Assembly: GCF_900108175.1 (NCBI RefSeq)
Contig: NZ_FNVO01000037.1
Span: 1 to 42,526 of the forward strand
Length of the DNA: 42,526 nt
Direction: 5' to 3'
Source of the DNA: Thermomonospora echinospora
Lineage (GTDB): Bacteria; Actinomycetota; Actinomycetes; Streptosporangiales; Streptosporangiaceae
The position numbers and the translations under genes were made by a program. Below the pieces are notes generated by a model. The model saw only the letters and a list, made by a program, of their open reading frames with translations. It had not been told where the DNA came from and did not search any database. Shown piece by piece: positions 6,740 through 16,400 of the stretch (position 1 is its first letter; every line of letters begins with the position of its first letter).

Positions 6740-8011
6740 GTGGCTGAACAGCCGCTGCATGAGCACACGCTCGGCAATGGGCTGCGCGTGGTGGTCTGCG
6801 AGGACCATGTCGTGCCGCTGGCCGCCGTGAACATCTGGTACGGGGTGGGTTCGCGGCACGAGCAGACCGGGGTGGACGGCAAGAGCCGCACCGGGCTGGC
6901 ACACCTCTTCGAGCACCTGATGTTCCAGGGCTCGGCCAACGTCGCCGAGGGCGAGCACGCCGCGCTGATGGAGAGCGCCGGCGCCACGTTCAACGCCAGC
7001 ACCTCGTTCGAGCGCACCAACTACTACGAGACCGTCCCGGTGAGCCACCTGGAGCTGGCCCTGTGGCTGGAGGCCGACCGGATGGGCACCCTGCCGGCCG
7101 CGCTCACCCAGGAGAACCTGGACAACCAGCGCGACGTGGTCAAGAACGAGCGCCGCCAGCGCTACGACAACCAGCCGTACGGCACCGCCTTCGAGCGCCT
7201 GTGCCGGCTGACCTTCCCGCCCGGCCACCCCTACGCGCACACCCCCATCGGCTCGATGGAGGACCTGAACGCGACCACCATCGAGGACTGCGTCGAGTTC
7301 TTCCGCACCTGGTACGCCCCCGGCAACGCGGTGCTGTCCATCGTCGGGGACGTGGACCCGCAGGCGGCGATCGCGATGGCCGAGCGCTGCTTCGGCGGCA
7401 TCCCGGCCGGGCCCGCCGCGCCGCCCGCCCGGCCCGGCGAGGTGGCCCCACTGGCCGGGGTGATCCTGGAGGAGGTGGACGAGGAGGTGCCCTCCCCGGC
7501 CTACTTCGCGATGCTGCCGCTGCCCCCCGACGGCGGGCACGCGATCGAGGCCGCCGAACTGGCCGCCGAGATCCTCGGCGGCGGCTCCGGCTCCCGGCTC
7601 TACGACCGGATGGTGCGCCGCGACCAGATCGCCACCGAGGTGTGGACCGGGGTGACCCGGCTGGTCGGCGGCCCGTCGCTGGCCATCGTGGAGGCGATCG
7701 GGCCGGACCCCGCCAAGATCGCCGAGGTGCTGGACGAGGAACTGGCCGCCTTCGCCGCCGACGGCCCCACCGAGGACGAGACCGCGCGGGCGACCGCACA
7801 GGCCGAGCGGGGCCTGCTGGAGCGCACCGAGACGGTGACCGGGCTGGCCAACGCGCTGTCGGCCAACGCCACCCAGTTCGACGACCCGGCGCGGGTGTTC
7901 ACCTCCGCCGCGCGGGCCGCCGCGGTCACCGGCGCGGAGATCAAGGACGCGGCACGGCGCTGGCTGGCCCCCGGCACCCGCACCGCTCTCAGCTACGGAG
8001 GCGCCAAATGA
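6740..8011 (+). CDS. M16 family zinc metallopeptidase, catalytic subunit
   Basis: A 423-residue M16 (insulinase/processing peptidase-like) protein. The inverted zinc motif HLFEH is at residues 55-59 (His55, His59, catalytic Glu58), with the third ligand Glu137 in VVKNERRQ. This is the standard active M16B arrangement. There is no signal peptide, so it is probably cytoplasmic. Start GTG at 6740, GGGAG upstream. The stop overlaps the ATG of the next gene (ATGA at 8008-8011), so the two subunits are translationally coupled and probably form a heterodimer. Confidence 0.93.
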   Translation: MAEQPLHEHTLGNGLRVVVCEDHVVPLAAVNIWYGVGSRHEQTGVDGKSRTGLAHLFEHLMFQGSANVAEGEHAALMESAGATFNASTSFERTNYYETVPVSHLELALWLEADRMGTLPAALTQENLDNQRDVVKNERRQRYDNQPYGTAFERLCRLTFPPGHPYAHTPIGSMEDLNATTIEDCVEFFRTWYAPGNAVLSIVGDVDPQAAIAMAERCFGGIPAGPAAPPARPGEVAPLAGVILEEVDEEVPSPAYFAMLPLPPDGGHAIEAAELAAEILGGGSGSRLYDRMVRRDQIATEVWTGVTRLVGGPSLAIVEAIGPDPAKIAEVLDEELAAFAADGPTEDETARATAQAERGLLERTETVTGLANALSANATQFDDPARVFTSAARAAAVTGAEIKDAARRWLAPGTRTALSYGGAK

Positions 8012-9366
8012 CCACGCTGATCCCGGACTTCCCGGCGCGTCCGGTGCCCGGCCCGATCCCGCCGTGGGCGTTCCCCACCGGCACCGAGGGGCAGATCCCC
8101 GGCGGCCCCGCCACCCTGCGCTGCGACCTGCCGGGACGGCGGCTGGCGGCCGTCCGGCTGGTGCTGGACGCCGGGGCCGGCCGCGAGCCCGACGGGCTGG
8201 ACGGGGTCGCCACCCTGACCTCCCGCGCGCTGCTGGAGGGCACCGAGCCCGGCGGCGGCACCAGGCTGGCCGCCCACTTCGAGCGGATCGGCGCCAGCCT
8301 GCACGCCTTCGCCGACCTGACCGCGCTGCGCGTGTGGCTGGACGCCCCGGTGACCCGGCTGGGCGAGGCACTGGAACTGCTGGCCGAGGTGCTCGGCGGC
8401 CCGGCGCTGGCCGACTCCGACGTACGGCGGCTGGTGCGCGAGCGGCTGGAGGAGATCGCGCAGGAGGACGCCGACCCGGGCTCGCGGGCCATGCGGGAGC
8501 TGCGCGCCCGGCTGTTCCCGGACCACAGCCGCCCGGCCCGGCCCACCGGCGGCTCGCCGGACTCGGTCGAGCGGCTGACCGGTGCCGACGTACGCGCGTT
8601 CTTCGCCGCCGCCTCCCCCGCCGAGGCCACCGCGGTGATCGCCGGCGACCTGACCGGAGTGGCCGCCGAGGATCTGCTGACCTCGGCGTTCGGCGGCTGG
8701 CGGACCACCGCCGCGCCGCTGCCGGCGCCCGACACCACGCCGCCCACGCCGGGGCCGCGGCTGGTGGTCGTCGACCGGCCGGGGTCGGTGCAGAGCTACC
8801 TGGCGATCGGCCACGGCGTGCCGGGCCGGGCCCATCCCGACTGGCCGACGCTGACGGTGGCCTGCCACGTGCTGGGCGGCGGGCTGACGTCCCGGCTGAA
8901 CGCGCTGCTGCGCGAGGAGAAGGGCTACACCTACGGGATGCGCGCGGGCCTGCTGCGGATGCGGCACTGCGGGGTGTTCATCGCGCAGGGCGCGGTGCAC
9001 ACCGAGGTCACCGCCGACGCGGTGACCGACGCGCTGGGCGCGCTGCGCAGCGTGCTGGACGGGGTGGGCGACGGCGAGTGCCGGGCCTCGGTGAGCGCGC
9101 TGGCCGACCGGGCGCCCGCCGACTACGAGACCTCCCGCGCGGTGGCCTCCGAGCTGGCCGACGCGGCGGCCTCCGGGCTGGGCGTCGACTATCCGCGCCG
9201 TTACCTTGACGAGCTGCGGGCGGTGACGCCCGAGCGGATCGTCCGCGCCTACGCCGAGCACGTCTCCCAGGACGCCCTCACCGTGGTGGTCGTGGGCGAC
9301 GCCGGCAAGATCCGGGGCCCGCTGGAGGATCTCGGGCAGGGTTCCGTGACCGTCGTCGAGGGCTGA
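8008..9366 (+). CDS. M16 family peptidase-like protein, non-catalytic partner subunit
   Basis: A 452-residue M16 homologue without an HxxEH motif; the equivalent region reads TLTSRALLEGTEPGG. It keeps the LREEKGYTYG element with the Arg/Tyr pair that in M16B heterodimers helps bind substrate. Thus it is the structural partner of the upstream zinc subunit, overlapping it by 4 bp. Substrate unknown; related pairs degrade peptides. Confidence 0.9.
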   Translation: MTTLIPDFPARPVPGPIPPWAFPTGTEGQIPGGPATLRCDLPGRRLAAVRLVLDAGAGREPDGLDGVATLTSRALLEGTEPGGGTRLAAHFERIGASLHAFADLTALRVWLDAPVTRLGEALELLAEVLGGPALADSDVRRLVRERLEEIAQEDADPGSRAMRELRARLFPDHSRPARPTGGSPDSVERLTGADVRAFFAAASPAEATAVIAGDLTGVAAEDLLTSAFGGWRTTAAPLPAPDTTPPTPGPRLVVVDRPGSVQSYLAIGHGVPGRAHPDWPTLTVACHVLGGGLTSRLNALLREEKGYTYGMRAGLLRMRHCGVFIAQGAVHTEVTADAVTDALGALRSVLDGVGDGECRASVSALADRAPADYETSRAVASELADAAASGLGVDYPRRYLDELRAVTPERIVRAYAEHVSQDALTVVVVGDAGKIRGPLEDLGQGSVTVVEG

Positions 9367-9378
9367 TCGTCGTCCTGT

Positions 9379-9408
9379 CCGGGGCCGGGAGGGCGCTCTC
9401 GGCCCCGG
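9379..9408 (+). terminator. Terminator-like hairpin after the M16 operon
   Basis: CCGGGGCCG (9379-9387) pairs perfectly with CGGCCCCGG (9400-9408) around a 12-nt loop, starting 12 nt after the M16 operon stop. Confidence 0.6.
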
Positions 9409-9525
9409 ATCGGGGCGCCGGAACACCGGGACACGCCGGGGCCCGCCGCGCGATCACCGCGATACGGTCGTGGCAGGTGGTTAGGGTCGTGTCGCGGCCA
9501 TGTCCCGAGGAGCGGGAGGAGCGGT

Positions 9526-10443
9526 ATGACCACCTGGATCGTGATCCTGCTCTGCCTGGCCGTGGCCGGGCGGGAGTTGTACCTGGCCTTCGATCGCAGG
9601 CTTCCGCAGGCCCAGGCGGAGATCGTGTACCTGCGTGACCAGGTGGCCGAGCTCAGCCGGCGGCTCGACGATCCCCCGCCGCAGTCCGGGGCGGAGGAGC
9701 CCGAGCCCGTTCCCGAGGCCGAGGGGCCGCCGGCGGCGGGGCCGCTGACGCGCGGGACGGCGCCGCAGCCGCCGCGGCCGGCCCCGGCCAAGGCGACCGC
9801 CGCGGCGGCGGTCTCGGCGGCGCTCATCCGCCGGCTGGAGCGCGAACTCGGGGAGCTCACGGCCCGGCTGGCCGCCCTGGAGCACCAGGTGGGCGTCGCC
9901 CGCGACGCCGAGGCCGCCCGCGCGGCCTCGCTGGACGCGCTGGAGCAGACGGTCGGCACCCTGTACCGGGAGATGATCGACCGGCTGGAGCGCGAGGACG
10001 GCGCCGTGCGGGGCCTGCTGTTCGCCGAGGAGGCCGCGCTGGAGCCGGTGCTCACTCTCGCCTATGAGCGCTGTGTGGCCGATTCCGGCCTGCGCGTGCG
10101 GGCCAAGGAGCCCGCCGCGGGCAGCCCCTGGTGGACCGGCTACCTGCTGTCCGGAGGAGACCCCGACGAGGTCGCCGCCCGGCTGGTGGCGCAGGCGCGG
10201 TCGCTGCGCGAGCCCGGCGACCCGGCGCCGCTGAACGCACTGCTGACCGAGCTGGCCGGGCTGCGCGGCACCGGGGTCGTACGGATCGGCGCGTTCACCG
10301 CCGTCCGCATCCGCGGCACGCTGGTCTGCGGGATCCTCGGCGAGGACCCCGGCGGGGCCGACCCGGTCGAACTGGCCGCCCGCCTCGACGGCCACGCCAC
10401 CACGGTCCGCTGGGACCCCGCCCGCTTCCCGCTCACCGGCTGA
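9526..10443 (+). CDS. Membrane-anchored coiled-coil protein of unknown function
   Basis: A 305-residue protein: an N-terminal membrane helix (about residues 3-20, WIVILLCLAVAGRELYLAF), a Pro/Glu-rich linker, and a heptad-rich coiled coil (about 105-150). A C-terminal globular part contains the segment RIGAFTAVRIRGTLVCGILG. AGGAGCGGGAGGAG precedes the ATG. I recognise no family. The layout suggests a cytoplasmic domain tethered to the membrane. It stands alone after the M16 terminator and is convergent with the gene at 10565. Confidence 0.75.
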   Translation: MTTWIVILLCLAVAGRELYLAFDRRLPQAQAEIVYLRDQVAELSRRLDDPPPQSGAEEPEPVPEAEGPPAAGPLTRGTAPQPPRPAPAKATAAAAVSAALIRRLERELGELTARLAALEHQVGVARDAEAARAASLDALEQTVGTLYREMIDRLEREDGAVRGLLFAEEAALEPVLTLAYERCVADSGLRVRAKEPAAGSPWWTGYLLSGGDPDEVAARLVAQARSLREPGDPAPLNALLTELAGLRGTGVVRIGAFTAVRIRGTLVCGILGEDPGGADPVELAARLDGHATTVRWDPARFPLTG

Positions 10444-10488
10444 GCCGCCTCCGACGACCCTTCCCCGTCCCGCCGCCCGGGGCCACTC

Positions 10489-10552
10489 GGTACGAGCCGG
10501 GTGGCCCAGTACGAGCCGGGTGGCTCAGACGGCTCGGTACGAGCCGGGTGGC
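10489..10552. repeat. Three copies of GGTACGAGCCGGGTGGC between convergent genes
   Basis: The 17-mers start at 10489, 10508 (first base A) and 10536. Spacing is 19 bp and then 28 bp. They fill the short gap between the stops at 10443 and 10565. No hairpin terminator is evident there, so the repeats may replace it or be slippage products. Confidence 0.75.
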
Positions 10553-10564
10553 TCGGGTGGCCGG

Positions 10565-12262
10565 TCAGGGCCAGAGCATGCGGGCGTTCGCCTGGGTGGT
10601 GACCGTGTCCTCCTCGATCACGAAGCCCAGCGGGCACCAGGGGCGGCGGGCGGCGTCCACGTAGACGACCAGGCCGAGGCCGAGCGCCGGGTCGATATAG
10701 GCGACATGGCGCAGCGAGCGCAGCTCCTCACGGGTCTGCGCCCAGGATTCGGGCCGGGCCGGGTCGTACAGGGCCGACGTCACGGTCCGGCACGCATGCC
10801 GCCACAGCGAGCCGGCGTTGACCACCCGCGTCCCGGCCCCGCGCAGGTCGGCGACGATCACCACCCCGGCGTCGGGGCCGTCCGCCGCGTCGGCGGGACC
10901 GGACCGGTCGGCGGGCTCGTGGTCGGGCTGGATCGGGCCGCCGAACGGCCGGTACAGCGACTGCGGGTTGAGCGTGTCGATCACCAGGACACCGTGGTGA
11001 CGCTGCCGGAACCCAGCCGGGGCGCCCCGGCCGCTGCCCGGCCCCACGCCCAGCGCCGTCCATCCGGGCTCGGCGGAACGGCTCGCGGTGCCCCCGCCGA
11101 GGCCGCGCACACCGGCGCCGGCGAAGTGGACGCTCAGGTCGAGGGCGAGGCCGGAGTCGTCCGGCCACACCGGGAAGGGCGCGCCGCCGTCGCCTCCGGC
11201 AGGCAGGAACGCGGCGCCGAGCAGCTCGTCCATCCGCCGGGTCAGCGTCCCGGTGACGCCCAGCCCCGGGAACGCGCCGTCGGCGACGACCAGCATGGCC
11301 TTCCATGTCACGGTGGCCGCGTACGAGCGGACGAACTCTCCGGGCAGCAGCGGATCGGGCCCCGCCTCCTCCAGCGGTGTCACCTGCGCCGGGGTGGCCG
11401 CGGTCGGCTCGGCGGACAGCCCGTGCGCCGGCGAGTACACCCGGCGCCCTTCGGGGACCGGCTCCTGCGCGTCCTCGGCAGGCTTGGCATGCCGCCCGAC
11501 CGACACCACCCGCTCGGCCGCGGCAGCCTGCGGATCATCGACCACCGGCGCCCAGTCCTGGGACGCCTCGCCTTCCGACCCACCCGACGCCACCGCAGAC
11601 GCACCTGCCGCGTCCGACGACGTCCCGGACACGTCCGATCCTGACGCCACAGCAGAGCCGGCCGGGGACGCCGGGGGCCCATCCGGCGCCCTCGCCACAA
11701 GCACATCCGGTGACGCCGCCGCGTCCGATGGCCTCCCGGACACGCCCGGCACCGACGCCGCAGGCGCACCCGGCCCTGACCCCTCTGACGTACCCGGCGA
11801 CGTCGCCGCAGCATCCGCAGACGACGCAGACGCACCCGACCCTGACCCCGCAGACGCATCCGGTGACGGCGACCCAGCGGCCTCAGGCAGGGACGCTGAC
11901 GGCACATCCGGCGACGTCGCCGCGGCGTCCGCAGACGGCACAGACGCACCCGATGGTGGTGTCGGCGACGCATCCGGTCCCGACCCCGCAGACACATCCG
12001 GTGACGGCGACCCAGCGGCTTCAGGGAGGGGCGCTGACGGCGCGTCCGGCGGGGTCGCCGTAGCGCCCGATGGTGGTGTCGGCGATGCGTCCGGCGTTGC
12101 CGGTGCGGTGTCCTGAGGCGTCGCAGGCGTGGCCGGGGCCGGCTCTGTGGGCGCGGTCGGCGGTGGCGCCGTCGGGGTACCCGGTGGCGTGGCCGCCGCG
12201 GGCTGGTCCGCGGCGGAGGCCGGCTCGGGTCGTTCCGGGGTCGGGGAGGCGCCCATACTCAT
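10565..12262 (-). CDS. Unrecognised protein with long Pro/Ser/Ala repeat region and conserved-looking C-terminal domain
   Basis: 565 residues. The first half (about 10-270) is low complexity. It contains an imperfect repeat of about 39-46 residues built around ASPTPPSGA, LPEAAGSPSPD and, in later copies, SADAAATSPD. The C-terminal half is globular and enriched in Trp and aliphatic residues, with segments such as VRSYAATVTWKAMLVVADG, HHGVLVIDTLNPQSLYR and AYIDPALGLGLVVYVDA. I recognise no family and see no signal peptide or membrane helix. Start ATG at 12262, weak RBS; a second ATG follows two codons later. It lies 43 bp downstream of the gene at 12306 and is probably in one operon with it. 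Confidence 0.7.
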   Translation of the reverse strand: MSMGASPTPERPEPASAADQPAAATPPGTPTAPPPTAPTEPAPATPATPQDTAPATPDASPTPPSGATATPPDAPSAPLPEAAGSPSPDVSAGSGPDASPTPPSGASVPSADAAATSPDVPSASLPEAAGSPSPDASAGSGSGASASSADAAATSPGTSEGSGPGAPAASVPGVSGRPSDAAASPDVLVARAPDGPPASPAGSAVASGSDVSGTSSDAAGASAVASGGSEGEASQDWAPVVDDPQAAAAERVVSVGRHAKPAEDAQEPVPEGRRVYSPAHGLSAEPTAATPAQVTPLEEAGPDPLLPGEFVRSYAATVTWKAMLVVADGAFPGLGVTGTLTRRMDELLGAAFLPAGGDGGAPFPVWPDDSGLALDLSVHFAGAGVRGLGGGTASRSAEPGWTALGVGPGSGRGAPAGFRQRHHGVLVIDTLNPQSLYRPFGGPIQPDHEPADRSGPADAADGPDAGVVIVADLRGAGTRVVNAGSLWRHACRTVTSALYDPARPESWAQTREELRSLRHVAYIDPALGLGLVVYVDAARRPWCPLGFVIEEDTVTTQANARMLWP

Positions 12263-12305
12263 GGGGTCGATCGTCGGTCCCACCGGCCGTCCGTGGCAAG
12301 TCGGT

Positions 12306-13184
12306 TCAGCCGAACAGGCGGGTGCACAGGCCCGCCACGCCGTCGGCGGCGTCCGGGCCGGGCGGTAGCACGGTGAGCAGGGCCTGGGACTCGGTGGTGT
12401 CAAGCCGTAGCCGTACCCGCACGTCGCGGCGCGTCTCCCGGGGGTCTGGGGCGCCGTGCGCGGCGGCCACGTCGGCCGGGCCGATCGGCACGGTTTCGGG
12501 CAGTTCCGCGAAGGCCGAGCGCTGCCCGGCGCGCAGCTCCTCGACCCACAGGTCCAGCAGCCTGCGGGCCAGCCCGTTGAGCAGTTGCCCGCAAGGCTCC
12601 ACCAGGTCGGCCGGAACGTCCTCGGCATGCAGTTCCGGCAGCCCGAAGCGGGCCAGCCCCTTGGTGTTGAACCAGAAGCCGGCCGGGCCCTCGGTATGCG
12701 CCAGCAGCATCCAGTCGACCAGCCGGGTGTGCCCGCGTTCGTCGGGCAGCGAGCGCCACAGCCGGTCCGGGTCGAGCACCTGCGGGGTGAAGACGTCCAC
12801 CACCGGGGCGTCCAGGGCGGCGCCCAGCGCACCGGCGACCGCGCGGGCCGCCCACTCGTGCGCGGGCGGCCAGCCCGGCTGGTAGGCCGCGCGGACCGCG
12901 CACACATGGGTGGCGGCGGACACCTCGGCGACCTGCCCGGAGGACGCGCCGAACGCGGCCAGCAGGTCGGTCGGCAGCGGCGGGAACTTGCCGGCGGGCC
13001 GCAGGTCGAGGGTGAGCAGCGGGCTGCCGAGCATGCCCAGCGCCAGCTCCCGCAGCGGTGCCGGGACCCGCCGCGTCACCTGCTCGCGGGCCAGCTCCAT
13101 CGGATCGCCCGGCGGCGCCCCGGCCGCCACGGCGTACGTGCCGTGCACCATCTCCGGCACCGGCAGCGTCAGCACCTCGCCCAA
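12306..13184 (-). CDS. Unrecognised cytoplasmic protein, first gene of a two-gene operon
   Basis: About 292 residues, globular, Trp- and Leu-rich, with segments LPVPEMVHGTYAVAAG near the N-terminus, GFWFNTKGLARFGLPELHA in the middle and VRVRLRLDTTESQALLTVLP near the end. The middle segment is reminiscent of DUF4261-like proteins, but I cannot confirm this. I chose the TTG at 13184 (GGGGGA 4 nt upstream); GTG codons at 13175 and 13160 are alternatives. The open frame extends to 13301 through AT-rich DNA that looks like promoter. The downstream partner at 10565 is also unrecognised. Confidence 0.65.
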   Translation of the reverse strand: MGEVLTLPVPEMVHGTYAVAAGAPPGDPMELAREQVTRRVPAPLRELALGMLGSPLLTLDLRPAGKFPPLPTDLLAAFGASSGQVAEVSAATHVCAVRAAYQPGWPPAHEWAARAVAGALGAALDAPVVDVFTPQVLDPDRLWRSLPDERGHTRLVDWMLLAHTEGPAGFWFNTKGLARFGLPELHAEDVPADLVEPCGQLLNGLARRLLDLWVEELRAGQRSAFAELPETVPIGPADVAAAHGAPDPRETRRDVRVRLRLDTTESQALLTVLPPGPDAADGVAGLCTRLFG

Positions 13185-13201
13185 CTGATCCCCCGAACCC
13201 G

Positions 13202-13300
13202 CGTCGTCAATGGGACAGACCCTACCGATCAACAACAAAAAGGATCTTAGAAAGAATCTGTCGTAAAGGCGACAAAAATCTTCCAACCGCGTACAGCGCA
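13202..13300. promoter_or_regulatory. AT-rich island in the divergent intergenic region
   Basis: This stretch is strikingly A-rich for the window, with AACAACAAAAAGGATCTTAG and a TGTCG/CGACA pair around TAAAGG followed by AAAAAT. It precedes the minus-strand gene starting near 13184 and therefore probably contains its promoter. I cannot assign exact -35/-10 boxes. Confidence 0.4.
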
Positions 13301-13374
13301 CTCTTCCGCCCGCGTGACCCCAGAACGCGTGCGTTACAACCGGTCACTCATGCCGCGATTGCAACACCCTGACC

Positions 13375-13431
13375 ACAAGCGGCAAAAGCCGCTTGTCACG
13401 CATTGACACACATCCGGCCCGGACGGACGAT
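13375..13431 (+). promoter_or_regulatory. Promoter with adjacent perfect inverted repeat, upstream of the M14 peptidase
   Basis: ACAAGCGGC (13375-13383) and GCCGCTTGT (13388-13396) form a perfect 9-bp inverted repeat around AAAA. Six bases downstream lies TTGACA (13403-13408), then 17 nt and GACGAT (13426-13431), a good vegetative promoter for the gene at 13476. The inverted repeat is suitably placed for a transcription factor directly upstream of the -35 box. Confidence 0.6.
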
Positions 13432-13475
13432 CGCCCCGCCCCCCGCCGCCCCGACGACCCTCCGCTGGAGGCGCG

Positions 13476-16400
13476 ATGATGCGCAGACACTTCCGGAAAC
13501 GAACCCCCCTGTCCATGGTCGCCGTGGCGGCGCTCCTGACCGGAGCACTCGCCGCCACCCCGGCCCAGGCGTCCCCCAAACCGGCCGACGCCGCCTTGCA
13601 GCGCGTGGACGTCTACACCGGCGACCTCGGCAATGAGCAGCTCAAGGCGCTGCAGACCGCCGGGATCGACCACGCCGACGTGGTCGTCACCAAGGGCGCC
13701 CGCGGCAACGCCCGCGACGCGCGGATCCGCGTCGAGCTCACCATCACCGGCGTCCAGGCCCGCGAGTTGGCCAAGCGCGGGGTCAAGCTGACGCTCAAGA
13801 AGATCGAGGGCAAGACGGCCGCGCAGCGTTCGGCCGCCGCCCAGGAGAAGGTCTTCCGCCCCTACAGCGGCGAGGGCAACATCCGCGAGGAACTGCTCCA
13901 GGTCGCCAAGGACCACCCGGACATCGCCAAGACGGTCGACATCGGCCGCAGCCTCCAGGGCAAGCCGATCACCGCCGTCCGGGTCAGCAAGGGCGTCGCC
14001 AAGCTCAAGGACCGGCAGCGCCCGGCCGTGGTCTACCAGGCCACCCAGCACGCCCGCGAGTGGATCACCCCCGAGATGGTCCGCCGGCTGCTGCACCACT
14101 ATGTGGACGGTTACGGCACCAATGCCGAGCTGACGAGGATCGTCGACACCACCGACCTGTGGTTCGTCCCGGTGGTCAACGTCGACGGCTACGACCACAC
14201 CTTCACCGACGACAACCGGCTGTGGCGCAAGAACCTGCGCGACAACGACGGCGACGGACAGATCACCGGCCAGGACGGCGTCGACCTCAACCGCAACTTC
14301 CCCTACAAGTGGGGTTACGACAACGAGGGCTCCTCCGACGTCCGCACCAGCGAGACCTACCGCGGCGCCTCGCCCGGCTCCGAGCCGGAGACGCAGGCCC
14401 AGATCAAGCTGTACGAGCGGGTCAGGCCCACGTACGCCATCAACTGGCACTCGGCCGCGCAGCTGTTGCTGTACGGGGTGGGCTGGCAGGCCCTCACCCC
14501 CAGCCCGGACGACCTGATCCACACCGCCATCGTGGGCGACACCGACAACCCCGCGGTGCCCGGCTACATCCCGCAGCTCGGCGCCCAGCTCTACACCACC
14601 AACGGCGAGACCGACGGCCACATGGAGAACTCCTTCGGCACGCTGACCCAGACGCCGGAGATGTCCACCTGTGACTCCGCCGCCAGTTCCGATCCGGACG
14701 ACGCCTGGGAGCCGGAGGACTGCGGCAGCGTCTTCGAGTTCCCCGACGACGAGACGCTGATCAAGACCGAGGTGGAGAAGAACTACCGCTACGCCATCGA
14801 CGTCGCCAAGTCGGCGCACGCCCCGGACAGGCCGTACTCGCCGGTCGGCCGGACCGTGCCGGACTTCGCCGTCGACGAGTTCGGCACGTCCTACGGCTCC
14901 TCCCAGACGGCCGCGTCGGTGATCCGCCGGTCGCTGCGCGACAAGCGGATGCACTACCGGATCAACGGCGGCAAGGCCCGCTCCACCGACGTGCAGGAGT
15001 GGAAGGGAGGCGAGCGCTTCGGCCGGGACGGCACCCACTACTTCGCCGAGTACCGCGGCAAGGTGAAGGGCCAGAAGCCCGGTGACAAGGTCGAGGTGTG
15101 GTTCTCCGGCGTCCGGTCCGGCAAGGGCGGGGGCCAGGTCGCCAGCAAGCACTTCACCTACACCGTCCGCTCCGACCAGGGCGCCGAGGTGCTGGTCATC
15201 GCGGACGAGGACTACAAGGGCGTCAACCCGACCTATCCGGCCGGGACCAACACGCCCCGCTACGCCCAGCAGTACGTCGACGCGATCAAGGCCAACAAGA
15301 TCAAGTCGGTGGTCTGGGACATCGACCGGGACGGCGTGCCGCACGACCTCGGCGTGCTGGGGCACTTCGACGCGGTGGTGTGGTACCTCGGTGACAACCG
15401 GCTGACCCAGGACGCGGTGGACGACCCGGTGAACTCGGTGGTCGGGCCGTTCCCCGACTCCCAGGTCGCCGACCGCGCCAAGGATCTGGTGCTCAACGTC
15501 CGCTCCTACCTCAACGAGGGCGGCAAGCTGCTGCACACCGGCGAGACCACCAGCTACTTCGGCCCGCTGCGCGGCGCCAACGGCGGCGGGATCTACTACG
15601 GCCTCAAGGGTCACCCGGAACAGCCGTGCTTCCTGTCCTCCAGCTTCCGCGACGACTGTGAGCTGCTGTCGGACGACTTCGTGCAGTACTACCTCGGCGC
15701 CTACGACCGGGCCGTGGTGGGCGCCCCGACCGGGTTCACCGGCGAGGGCCGTCCCTACGACGGCCGGGACGCCGGGCTGGCTGGCACCGCCACCAACCCG
15801 CTCAACGAGGTCGGCGGCTTCCAGGTGACCAGCACGGTGCTGCCGTCCGACGAGTTCCCGCAGTTCCGCAGCTGGAAGGGCGGCGACTACGTCGGGGCGG
15901 CCGGGCCGTACGAGCCGATCGAGGGCCAGTGGTACGTCGCCGGGACGCACCAGGACGCCCTCTACCGGCGGCTGACCCGCACGATCGACCTGACCTCGGT
16001 CACCGCCGCGCAGGCGCCCACCCTGCAGGCGCAGCTGACCTTCAGCACCGAGACCGGGTACGACCACGTCATCGTCGAGGCGCGCACCGAGGGCGGCGAC
16101 GACTGGACGACGCTGGCCGACAAGAACGGGCGGACCTCCTCGGCCCTGCCGGCCGAGTGCTCGGCGGGCTTCCTGCTGGCGATGCACCCGCACCTGCGGC
16201 ACTACATCACCGGCGGCAACCCCTGCTCGGCCACGGGCTCGTCCGGAAGCTGGAACTCCTTCACCGGCGAGTCCGGCGGATGGATTCCGGGGGCCTTCGA
16301 CCTGTCCGCCTACGCCGGCAAGAAGGTGGAGGTGTCGATCGCGTACGTGACCGACCCGTTCACCGGTGGCACCGGAGTGTTCATCGACGACACCCGGGTC

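Noticed and set aside
6611-8371. Long minus-strand frame across the M16 operon
   Set aside because: It runs antisense to two genes with clear family motifs and has Arg/Gly-rich composition typical of shadow frames.
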